In this document: positions 57,576-64,000 of the stretch, in pieces
Numbering within the stretch: the stretch's first letter is position 1
How the letters are laid out: every line of letters starts with the position of its first letter
Assembly (NCBI GenBank): GCA_019635015.1
Contig: JAHCAG010000002.1
Coordinates: 62,001-126,000, forward strand
Length of the DNA stretch: 64,000 nucleotides
Origin: Burkholderiales bacterium
GTDB lineage: Bacteria > Pseudomonadota > Gammaproteobacteria > Burkholderiales > SG8-41
Direction: 5' to 3'
Notes under the pieces: model-generated
Databases searched by the model: none
Told to the model about the DNA's origin: nothing
The model's input: the letters and a program-made list of their open reading frames with translations, nothing else
Made by a program: the position numbers and the translations under genes

Positions 57576-58547
57576 TCAGTCGCCGGTGAGTTTCGCGTCC
57601 TGGACCACCTTGGTCCATTTCGCGATTTCGATTTTTACGTGCTCGGCGAACTGCGCGGGCGTCGCCTGCTCGACCGTGATGCCCTGGTCCTCCAGCCGCT
57701 TCTTCAGCGGGCCGGACAGCACTTTCGCGCCATCAGCATGCAGCTTGTCGAGGATGGGCTGCGGCACCTTGGACTGTGTGCACAGGCCGTACCAGCCGGT
57801 CACGTCATACCCGGGCACGCCGGCTTCCGCAAAAGTCGGCACATCCGGCAGTTGCGCACTGCGCACCGCCGAGGTCACGCCCAGCGCCCGCACCCGCCCG
57901 GCCTTCACCGCGGCCAGCGGCGCACCGGCGAGGTTGCCGACCGAGGATTCCATGTGGCCGCTGATCGCGTCGGCCAGCGCCGCAGCAGCACCCTTGTAGG
58001 GCACGTGCACGATGTTGATCCCGGTCATGCTTCTCAGCAATTCGATCGACAGGTGCGGCGAAGCGCCGACGCCCGAGGAGCCGAAGTTGAGCTTGCCCGG
58101 ATTTTTCTTCGCATAATCGATGTACTGCTGCAGCGACCGTATCGGCATCGAGGGATGCACCATGAAAACGTTGGGCACGCCGCCGATCTTGATCGGGAAA
58201 GCGAAGTCGCCGATCGGGTCATAGGTCAGGCGCTTGGCGAAACGCGCCGGCGTGATCGCATGCGAACCGATGTTGCACAGGACCAGCGTGTGGCCGTCGG
58301 GCGGCGCCTTGGCCGTCGCCTCGGTCGCAATGTTGCCGGCCGCCCCCGGACGGTTTTCCACGATCACGGTGCTGCCCCACAACTCGCCCAGTGCATGGGC
58401 CATCATGCGCGCCGTCGTGTCGACGCCACCGCCGGGACTGTAACCCACCATGATGCGCACCGGCTTGCCGCCGGGATAGTTCTGCGCCGATGCCGGCGCC
58501 GCCGCCAGTGCAATGCCTGCCAGAATGATGCATGCGATGCTTTTCAT
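57576..58547 (-). CDS. Bug-family tripartite tricarboxylate transporter binding protein
   Basis: 323 aa from the ATG at 58,545-58,547 behind AAGGAGGAGTCAGCAG. Signal peptide MKSIACIILAGIALAAAPAS. Core: RIMVGYSPGGGVDTTAR, VIVENRPGAAGNIATE, HVPYKGAAAALADAISGH. The second of a pair of tandem Bug genes (next is 58,659), which are clearly diverged and may bind different ligands. No TctA/TctB gene in the window. Confidence 0.92.
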   Translation of the reverse strand: MKSIACIILAGIALAAAPASAQNYPGGKPVRIMVGYSPGGGVDTTARMMAHALGELWGSTVIVENRPGAAGNIATEATAKAPPDGHTLVLCNIGSHAITPARFAKRLTYDPIGDFAFPIKIGGVPNVFMVHPSMPIRSLQQYIDYAKKNPGKLNFGSSGVGASPHLSIELLRSMTGINIVHVPYKGAAAALADAISGHMESSVGNLAGAPLAAVKAGRVRALGVTSAVRSAQLPDVPTFAEAGVPGYDVTGWYGLCTQSKVPQPILDKLHADGAKVLSGPLKKRLEDQGITVEQATPAQFAEHVKIEIAKWTKVVQDAKLTGD

Positions 58548-58658
58548 CTGCTGACTCCTCCTTGAAGATACGATGATCGTCACGGGACCTTTTTTCCGGA
58601 TGAAAGCCGCCCGGTCCCGCAAGCGGCCCTGTCCGGCCTCCGGATCCGCTGCCGCAGA

Positions 58659-59672
58659 TCAGTCGATTTTTGCGCCGGCGCGCTTGATGACCTCGCCCCA
58701 GCGTTCGCGGTCGCTGCGCACCAGCTTCCAGAATTCCTCCGCCGACACCGGGTTGGGCTCCGAGCCCAGCGCCAGGATCCGGCGGCTGCCCTCCGGCGAA
58801 ACAAGCGCCCTGTTCAGCACGGCATTGAGCACCTTGATCCGGGCCGGCGGGGTTTTGGCCGGCGCCACCACGCCATGCCAGACGGTGACCACGTAACCCG
58901 GCACACCGGCCTCCACCACGGTCGGAATATCCGGAAAAATCGGCGAACGTTTCGGTCCGGTTACCGCGAGCCCGCGCACACGGCCGGCCTGCACGTGCGG
59001 CGTCGCCGAGTTGAGGCCTTCCATCATCAGCTGGACCTGCCCGCTCATCAGATCGACCAGCGCCGCGGCGCCGCCCTTGTACGGCACGTGCACGACATTG
59101 ATGCCGGCCATCGACTTCAGCAGTTCAAAGCCGATGTGTCCCGGCGAGCCATTGCTGGACGATGCGTTGAACAGCTTGCCGGGATTTTTCTTCGCGTAGT
59201 CAATGACGTTCTGCAGGTTCATGAACGGCGTCTTCGGACCGGCCATGACGACATGGTGCCCGGTCACCGTCTGCCCGACCGGTGCCAGATCGCGCAACGC
59301 ATCGACAGGCGGCTTCGCCATCAGGTGCGGCGCGATGGCCAGCGCGCCGATCGGCGCATAGGCAATCGTGTAGCCATCGGCCGGCGCCTGCTTGGTCAGC
59401 TCCAGCCCCAGTTGCAGGGCGCCGCCGGGACGGTTGTCGACCACGATCTGCTGGCCGATTTCACGGGCCATCTCGATGGCAACGATGCGCGCCACGTTGT
59501 CGGTCGAACTGCCGACCGCCTGCGGCACGATCATGCGGATCGGCCGCTCCGGATAAGCCGCTGTCGCCGGCAAGGCCTGCAGCAGTACGGCTGCGCAAAT
59601 CGCAGCGCGCATTGTTGTTGTCATGGCACGCAGGCGCGAGCCCGGCATGAGCCTGTCCGATGTGTTGCGCAT
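58659..59672 (-). CDS. Bug-family tripartite tricarboxylate transporter binding protein
   Basis: 337 aa from the ATG at 59,670-59,672, chosen for the excellent ribosome binding site GGAGGAGGTGAC. Signal peptide begins after a longer basic N-region (MRNTSDRLMPGSRLRAMTTT) with MRAAICAAVLLQALPATA; initiation at the internal ATG is possible. Core: RMIVPQAVGSSTDNVAR, IVVDNRPGGALQLG, HVPYKGGAAALVDLMSGQ. The PGGxxD loop is replaced by PQAVGSSTD. Confidence 0.92.
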   Translation of the reverse strand: MRNTSDRLMPGSRLRAMTTTMRAAICAAVLLQALPATAAYPERPIRMIVPQAVGSSTDNVARIVAIEMAREIGQQIVVDNRPGGALQLGLELTKQAPADGYTIAYAPIGALAIAPHLMAKPPVDALRDLAPVGQTVTGHHVVMAGPKTPFMNLQNVIDYAKKNPGKLFNASSSNGSPGHIGFELLKSMAGINVVHVPYKGGAAALVDLMSGQVQLMMEGLNSATPHVQAGRVRGLAVTGPKRSPIFPDIPTVVEAGVPGYVVTVWHGVVAPAKTPPARIKVLNAVLNRALVSPEGSRRILALGSEPNPVSAEEFWKLVRSDRERWGEVIKRAGAKID

Positions 59673-59940
59673 GTCACCTCCTCCAAGATGAAGGTGGCAT
59701 TGTGGCCCATGACCCCGTTCCGTTGGGAGACTTCGTCGCAGTGATTTGCAGGCGGCCCTGAACCGCGTCTCGTGCCGGAAATTTAATCAAATGAAATCAA
59801 CAGCATATGGATACGCTGCCACCGGACACCGGTTGCATTGCAACATGAACTGTTGCCGTGGCGCCCAATTTGGCCCTGCGCCAGAATAGCCGCCGCACGA
59901 CGGCGGCGTTCTGCCGTCCAGTTCATACCGGAGGAAATTC
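59673..59940. other. Intergenic region between divergent genes
   Basis: About 270 bases without a gene. It holds the promoter side of the Bug gene (minus) and of the 59,941 hydrolase (plus). Bases 59,781-59,808 are AT-rich (ATTTAATCAAATGAAATCAA), loosely like the AT-rich motif but not a clear copy. A perfect hairpin GCCGCCG-CACGA-CGGCGGC (59,889-59,907) lies 33 bases before the hydrolase start. Confidence 0.45.
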
Positions 59941-61260
59941 ATGACAGCAGCACCCAACAAGGCAGCCATCCTCGCGTCCCTGCCGATGCGCGCGGACGAG
60001 GATCCGTTTGTCGTTGCCATTGGCGGCTTCTACCGCCGCTGGTTCAACCTGATCGACGACATGCAGTTGCTGATCAATACCGTCGCAAAAATAAAAAGCA
60101 CCGAGGATGAAGACTGGGTGCCGGTGTGGAGCACGGTCGGCGCCGAATACGAGAAAAAGGGCGATGCCCTGCTCGCGCGCAAGGATCGTGCCGGCGCCCG
60201 CCAGGCCTACGTGCAGGCCAAGACTTATTACAGCCTCGCGCGTTTCCCCTCGCCGTACTGGTCCGGTTCGCCGATCTGTCCGCCGACGATGAGCCCGCTG
60301 AAAGCGCAGTCATACGAGGACTACCTGCGCTGCTACGCCAAATCCGCGGCGCTGCTGCCCGATCCGCCGGAAACCATCGTCGTCCACAAGAACGGCATGA
60401 AGGCGACCGGCTTCCTGCGGCTGCCGAAGGGCGCGTCAAAATCGAACAAGGTGCCGGCAGTGCTGGTGATGTGCGGCGCCGACATGTACAAGGAAGACCG
60501 CGAGAAATATGCAGAAGGTGCACTTGCCCAGGGCATGGCCGCGCTGGTCGTCGATGCGCCGGGCACCGGGCAGACCACCTTCCCCCATGCTCCGGAATCG
60601 GTGGTTGCCTGGCAGGCCGCGCTCGACGTGCTGCAGAAGCGCCCCGAAATCGACGGCAACCGCATCGGTGCCTTCGGCGTCAGCCGTGGCGGCCTGTGGG
60701 TAATCAGACTTGCCGCGCACGACCCGCGCATCAAGGGCCTGATCGCCTGCGCCCCCGGCGGCGCCGGGTACTGGGGCTCACCCGAGGAACGCGCCGAATG
60801 GCGGCAGGCCGCCTACGAGCGCGCCAGGACCAACTGGTTCGGCCCGCGCGGCACGCGGCCGCCGCTGAAGGAAATCACGGAAGAAGAACAGCGCAAGGAA
60901 TTCCTGCGCTGGTCGCTGAAGGACCAGGACTTGTTGAAGAACCTGACCATGCCGATGTACCTGGTCAACGGCAAGATCGACCACCTGACCCCCATCGGCA
61001 ACCTCTACATGCTGCTGGAATCCGGCCCGGCCGACGGCCGCGTCGCGCGGGTCTACCCGGATGACGGCCACATCGCGGCGAAGAACGAGCGCGAATGGGG
61101 CCCGGCATCCTGGGCCTGGCTGCGCGGTGTGCTGACCAAGGGAATGAAAACGGAAATGAAGGTGAAGTCGGCGCCGAAAAAGGCTGCGGCGAAAAAACCG
61201 GCCAAAAAGAAAACCGTTGCGAAAAAAGCCGCGAAGAAAAAAACGGCAAAGAAGAAGTAA
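59941..61260 (+). CDS. Alpha/beta hydrolase (FrsA/pseudooxynicotine-hydrolase-like) with Lys/Ala tail
   Basis: 439 aa, ribosome binding site GGAGGAAATTC. An N-terminal helical part (residues 1-130, RRWFNLIDDMQLL, YYSLARFPSPYWSGSPICPP) precedes an alpha/beta hydrolase: KVPAVLVMCGADMYKED, VDAPGTGQTTFP, elbow GAFGVSRGGLW with Ser248, VNGKIDHLTP and DDGHIAAKN. This plan matches FrsA and 2,6-dihydroxypseudooxynicotine hydrolase, which cleaves a C-C bond in nicotine breakdown. The last 34 residues are an unusual Lys/Ala tail (SAPKKAAAKKPAKKKTVAKK) resembling histone H1-like DNA-binding tails. Confidence 0.82.
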   Translation: MTAAPNKAAILASLPMRADEDPFVVAIGGFYRRWFNLIDDMQLLINTVAKIKSTEDEDWVPVWSTVGAEYEKKGDALLARKDRAGARQAYVQAKTYYSLARFPSPYWSGSPICPPTMSPLKAQSYEDYLRCYAKSAALLPDPPETIVVHKNGMKATGFLRLPKGASKSNKVPAVLVMCGADMYKEDREKYAEGALAQGMAALVVDAPGTGQTTFPHAPESVVAWQAALDVLQKRPEIDGNRIGAFGVSRGGLWVIRLAAHDPRIKGLIACAPGGAGYWGSPEERAEWRQAAYERARTNWFGPRGTRPPLKEITEEEQRKEFLRWSLKDQDLLKNLTMPMYLVNGKIDHLTPIGNLYMLLESGPADGRVARVYPDDGHIAAKNEREWGPASWAWLRGVLTKGMKTEMKVKSAPKKAAAKKPAKKKTVAKKAAKKKTAKKK

Positions 61261-61276
61261 CGCTGCGTTTTCCCGG

Positions 61277-61309
61277 AAAAACGGCGCATCGTTTCCGGTG
61301 CGCCGTTTT
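61277..61309. terminator. Terminator-like perfect hairpin
   Basis: AAAACGGCGCA (61,278-61,288) pairs with TGCGCCGTTTT (61,299-61,309) across a ten-base loop, between convergent genes. The A-run and TTTT ends make it usable in both directions. Confidence 0.7.
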
Positions 61310-61321
61310 GCTTGATGGCGG

Positions 61322-61564
61322 CTAGGCCAAGATGCGCAACGCAATCCAGGGCGCCAGATTGAACAGGAATATGCCGATCTTGTAGATCGCCATGCCGGCG
61401 TAGTGGATGGCATCGAAGCGCTCCGGCGGGAGACGGAACCACCGGCCGTGGAGCCGGTACAGCCAATCCCGGGCCAGGCTGAATATAAGGAACCACCACA
61501 GCAAGATCGCGTAGTTGATGACGGCACACCACAGCAGCGCGTCACGCATCGTATCAACGGTCAT
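61322..61564 (-). CDS. Small membrane protein (DUF6868-like)
   Basis: 80 aa. Two hydrophobic helices (residues 9-30 and 56-78) flank RDWLYRLHGRWFRLPPERFD, a conserved motif. The remainder, AIHYAGMAIYKIGIFLFNLA, matches what I recall of the DUF6868 family, whose role is unknown. It is 25 bases after the stop of the sirtuin gene, same strand. Confidence 0.7.
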   Translation of the reverse strand: MTVDTMRDALLWCAVINYAILLWWFLIFSLARDWLYRLHGRWFRLPPERFDAIHYAGMAIYKIGIFLFNLAPWIALRILA

Positions 61565-61588
61565 GAGCCATCCTCCAGTCTCCCTCCT

Positions 61589-62353
61589 TTATCCACACAA
61601 CCCCGGCAACACCACTCCAATCGGCATCCGCACCACCGCATCCGCGACATCATCGAACTGCGTCGGCTGCGCGTTGACGATCACCAGCCTGGCGCCGGCA
61701 TCAAGCGCTTTCGGCACCGCGGCCGCCACCGGATAAACCTGCAGCGTCGAGCCTATGGCGATGAACAGGTCGCCTTCGCCGGCGACACGCATCGCACGGT
61801 CGATCACATCCGGAATCAGCTGCTGGCCGAAGGAGATGGTGTCACTCTTCAGCAGGCCGTCGCAGTCGAAACACTGCGGGTCTTCCTCGCCGGCGCGTAC
61901 TCGGGCGAGTGTGTCCTGCATCGGGCCACGCCAGCCGCAGGAGAGGCAGATCACCCGGTGCAGCGTGCCGTGCACTTCGATGACCTTCTCCGCCGGCACG
62001 CCGGCGCGCTGGTGCAGGCCGTCGATGTTCTGGGTAATCAGCGCGTGCAGCTTGCCACGGCGCTCGAGTGCGGCAAGTGCGCGGTGGCCGGCGTTGGGTT
62101 CGGCGGTCCAGGCCGGGTGTGCGAGCCGCGACTGCCAGGACAGGCGCCGCACTTCGGGGTCGGCGACGTAGTAACGGATGTCCGACATCTGCTCCGCTTT
62201 CGGGTTGAGCGTCCACACGCCCTGCGGCCCGCGGAAATCCGGAATGCCGGAATCGGTGGAAATGCCGGCGCCGGTCATCACCACGATGCGCTGCGCGGCG
62301 TCGATCCAGCCGCGGATCACCGAAAGCTCATGGTTTCCGTCCATGGCCGCCAT
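61589..62353 (-). CDS. Sir2-family NAD-dependent deacylase (sirtuin)
   Basis: 254 aa from the ATG at 62,351-62,353; a second ATG three codons later and an upstream ATG at 62,404 are alternatives. Signatures: VMTGAGISTDSGIPDFRG (NAD), ITQNIDGLHQRAG, catalytic His in EVHGTLHRV, zinc Cys pairs ICLSC and CFDC, and IAIGSTLQVYPVA. The enzyme removes acyl groups from lysine in the cytoplasm using NAD. It is next to a DUF6868-like gene; note that another deacetylase-family gene is at 329. Confidence 0.93.
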   Translation of the reverse strand: MAAMDGNHELSVIRGWIDAAQRIVVMTGAGISTDSGIPDFRGPQGVWTLNPKAEQMSDIRYYVADPEVRRLSWQSRLAHPAWTAEPNAGHRALAALERRGKLHALITQNIDGLHQRAGVPAEKVIEVHGTLHRVICLSCGWRGPMQDTLARVRAGEEDPQCFDCDGLLKSDTISFGQQLIPDVIDRAMRVAGEGDLFIAIGSTLQVYPVAAAVPKALDAGARLVIVNAQPTQFDDVADAVVRMPIGVVLPGLCG

Positions 62354-62653
62354 GATGCCCGGCAGCGCAGCACCCTGCCAGCCAGCGACGGCAGACCACC
62401 CCACAACACCGTCCGCCGTGCGCCGGCGTGAACTTCCTCACGGATTTGCCGTTATTCCGGCGCAGCGCACCGCCCGGCATCCATTCGCATGAGTTTAACT
62501 TGTGAAAATCTTGAGTAAATAACAGCTATTGCGTCGCAACAAATACCCTGTGCTGTGCTCTAATTAGTGCCGTAACTTCATGACACCAATCATTCATTTT
62601 GAATTGATAGGCTTATTGCGAAGCGTTAGAAAAATTTGACCGGGAGATTAACC
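62354..62653. other. Intergenic region before the small 69-aa gene
   Basis: About 300 bases with the sirtuin promoter side and the leader of the 62,654 gene. Bases 62,500-62,635 are AT-rich relative to the neighbourhood and must contain the promoter; a TTGAATTGATA at 62,600 is suggestive but no convincing -10 is seen. No gene found. Confidence 0.4.
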
Positions 62654-62863
62654 ATGAACAAACAGAGCTCATCCATAAGCAACCTTCTTGACCAACTGCC
62701 GCTGACAGCCAGCCAGCGTGTCCGCGCCGAAGCCAATATGCGCCAGAGCGAATTCCTGGTGGAACTGATGATGAGCGTCTTCCGCGCCATCAAGTCCGCT
62801 GTGGGAATCCTGCGCAGCGAAGCCAAAGCCAAGCCGGCCCAGCGCCTCGGCACCGCCGGCTGA
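62654..62863 (+). CDS. Small conserved-looking protein of unknown function
   Basis: 69 aa from the ATG at 62,654, behind GGGAGATTAACC. Contains a Ser-rich start (NKQSSSISNLLDQLPL), a helix RVRAEANMRQSEFLVELMMS and a basic C-terminus. Composition and codon use fit a real gene. No family recognised. Too short to infer more. Confidence 0.5.
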   Translation: MNKQSSSISNLLDQLPLTASQRVRAEANMRQSEFLVELMMSVFRAIKSAVGILRSEAKAKPAQRLGTAG

Positions 62864-63005
62864 CCGGTTCGCAGCGCCCGCAGCAGTCACGGGCGCCGCA
62901 TGACCGGCAGACGGTCAGTAGCGGCTGCGCCTGGAACGAGAACCGGCGCAGCCTGAAGAGGCGCAGTCGCGCCCCGCAGGATCGCGGACAGAATCCGCAA
63001 TATGG

Positions 63006-63040
63006 CCGGCGCCATCCGGCGCCGGAGCGGCCGCTATAAT
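63006..63040 (+). promoter_or_regulatory. Hairpin and -10-like box before the MFS gene
   Basis: A perfect hairpin CCGGCGCC-ATCC-GGCGCCGG (63,006-63,025) is followed by TATAAT at 63,035-63,040. The ATG is only 13 bases after this box, so a transcript from it would be nearly leaderless. No -35 element seen. Confidence 0.35.
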
Positions 63041-63052
63041 CAGCGGGCCGCC

Positions 63053-64000
63053 ATGCCCCTCGTCCTGATTCTCGCGCTCTCCAGCATCACCTTCATCACG
63101 ATGAAGGGCAGCCGCATCCTGATGACCCTGTTTGCGGTGGATATGGGAGCCGGCCCCCTCATAACCGGCATCCTGTTTGCGCTATATGGACTTTTTCCCT
63201 TCCTGCTGGCAATCGCCGCCGGCCGTATCGCCGACCGTTTCGACAACCGGCTGCTGATGTACTGGGGACTGGGCAGCTACACCGTCAGCCTGGTCCTGCC
63301 GTTTTTCTTTCCCTCGCTGACGATGCTGTTCATCGTCGCCCCGCTGTGGGGCCTGACCAGCATGCTGTGGGTGGTCGCCACCCAGAACCTGGTCGGCGTG
63401 CTGTCGACGGCCGGGACACGCACCCGCAACTTCAGCTTCTACAGCCTCGGTGAATCAACCGGCTCGGTACTGGGCCCGGTCATCGTCGGCCTGGCGATCG
63501 ACACGCTGTCGCACCAGCCCTCGTTCCTGATCATGGCGGCAATCCCCGCGCTGTGCGTCATTGCCGTGGCGCTGAAACGCAACACCATCCCCGGCACCGC
63601 GGCTGCACCCGCCGGCGACGGCGCACAGCCGCCGCGCAACATGAAGGACATGCTGGCGCTGCCGGCAATGCGCAATGCGCTGCTGTCGAACGCCGCGGTG
63701 ATGACCGGGCTCGACCTGTTCAACCTCTACATGCCGCTCTACGGCCACAGCCTGGGTTTTTCAGCGACCACCATCGGCCTGATCATGGGCGCCTTTGGCG
63801 CCGCAGCCTTCATCACCCGGCTGGCGATCCCGCCGATCAGCCGGCGTTACGGCGAACGCGCGATGCTCGCCGGCGCGCTGCTGCTGTCCGCCGCCGCGTT
63901 CATGACCTTCCCGCTGACCACCAGTGCATTGCTGCTCGCAGCCGCGGCCTTCGTGCTCGGTCTCGGCCTCGGCTGCGGCCAGCCGCTGTCGATGATCCTC
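63053..64000 (+). CDS. MFS transporter, N-terminal part (runs off window)
   Basis: The frame is open from the ATG at 63,053 to the window end (316 codons so far, no stop). It shows repeated hydrophobic helices, an MFS loop between helices 2 and 3 (GRIADRFDNRLLMYWG), NFSFYSLGESTGSVLGPVIV in the first half, and a second repeat with RYGERAMLAGALLL. A proton-linked transporter of the major facilitator superfamily; substrate unknown. The C-terminus is missing from this window. Confidence 0.8.
   Translation, partial: MPLVLILALSSITFITMKGSRILMTLFAVDMGAGPLITGILFALYGLFPFLLAIAAGRIADRFDNRLLMYWGLGSYTVSLVLPFFFPSLTMLFIVAPLWGLTSMLWVVATQNLVGVLSTAGTRTRNFSFYSLGESTGSVLGPVIVGLAIDTLSHQPSFLIMAAIPALCVIAVALKRNTIPGTAAAPAGDGAQPPRNMKDMLALPAMRNALLSNAAVMTGLDLFNLYMPLYGHSLGFSATTIGLIMGAFGAAAFITRLAIPPISRRYGERAMLAGALLLSAAAFMTFPLTTSALLLAAAAFVLGLGLGCGQPLSMIL

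Noticed and set aside
59781..59808. Further copy of the AT-rich motif (ATTTAATCAAATGAAATCAA)
   Set aside because: Only AATCAAAT matches; the ACTT end and the AATAAAA core are missing, and it follows no gene end.
61141..61260. Possible frameshift or slippage at the Lys/Ala codons at the end of the hydrolase
   Set aside because: The frame stays open, ends at one TAA, and the tail uses mixed AAA/AAG/GCG codons, so it looks genuine and not an error.
1..64000. CRISPR arrays, tRNA/rRNA genes, integrase, IS transposases or prophage
   Set aside because: No regularly spaced direct repeats, no tRNA cloverleaf and no transposase or integrase protein was seen in either strand.

Overview
This window is dense, GC-rich bacterial chromosome with little intergenic DNA. 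The gene content points to a betaproteobacterium, most likely Burkholderiales. The strongest sign is seven Bug-family (tripartite tricarboxylate transporter) periplasmic binding proteins scattered through 64 kb. Supporting signs are MmgE/PrpD dehydratases, a CysB-type LysR regulator, a PA0069-type radical SAM protein, an Hsp15-like S4 protein and DUF2237 and DUF2520 families. I see no rRNA, tRNA, CRISPR, transposase or prophage gene. The lineage is inferred from gene families, not from a marker gene.

Layout. 1-7,100: truncated MscS-like channel, histone-deacetylase-family enzyme, radical SAM protein, double-hotdog thioesterase, tannase/feruloyl esterase, DUF2520 protein, HDOD protein. 7,080-12,000: small membrane proteins, a PrpD-Bug pair behind a LacI-type palindrome, and a low-GC orphan. 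12,200-18,700: Tat-exported PhoD-like phosphatase, S4 protein, DUF4870-like and DUF2237 proteins, B12-binding radical SAM protein, and a small operon with a Nudix and an SGNH hydrolase. 18,700-26,100: LysR, Bug, SDR and PrpD group; CocE/NonD hydrolase with a divergent LysR. 26,260-29,900: macro-domain protein, then NIPSNAP, VOC, FAD monooxygenase and MAPEG genes.

30,089-39,640 is a long plus-strand catabolic operon: 2Fe-2S subunit, a fused molybdenum/FAD hydroxylase subunit, alpha/beta hydrolase, ACMSD-like amidohydrolase, Bug, TPP enzyme, Bug, then a strong terminator. 39,700-49,740: UspA, UbiD decarboxylase, exported methyltransferase-like protein, molybdopterin oxidoreductase, outer-membrane protein, amidohydrolase, FKBP, thioesterase, class II aldolase, SDR. 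49,750-64,000: ABC exporter with lipoprotein, hydrolase and Bug; SDR, carboxymuconolactone decarboxylase-like protein and MFS; CBS, DinB, two Bugs, a hydrolase with a Lys/Ala tail, DUF6868-like protein, sirtuin, a small protein and a truncated MFS gene.

Taken together the genes suggest uptake and stepwise breakdown of aromatic or N-heteroaromatic carboxylates: hydroxylation by Mo and FAD enzymes, ring-product hydrolysis, decarboxylation, and CoA or dicarboxylate side reactions, with many solitary binding proteins. Substrates cannot be read from sequence.

The most unusual signal is a ~30-bp AT-rich motif (core AATAAAATCAAATACTTA) found six times. It always reads in the direction of the local gene: three copies sit at a stop codon, one lies shortly after a gene, and two lie in frame inside coding sequence. 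Other points of note are two CCACAGAGG-type inverted-repeat elements, the molybdenum-FAD gene fusion, and two SDR paralogs that lack the catalytic tyrosine.
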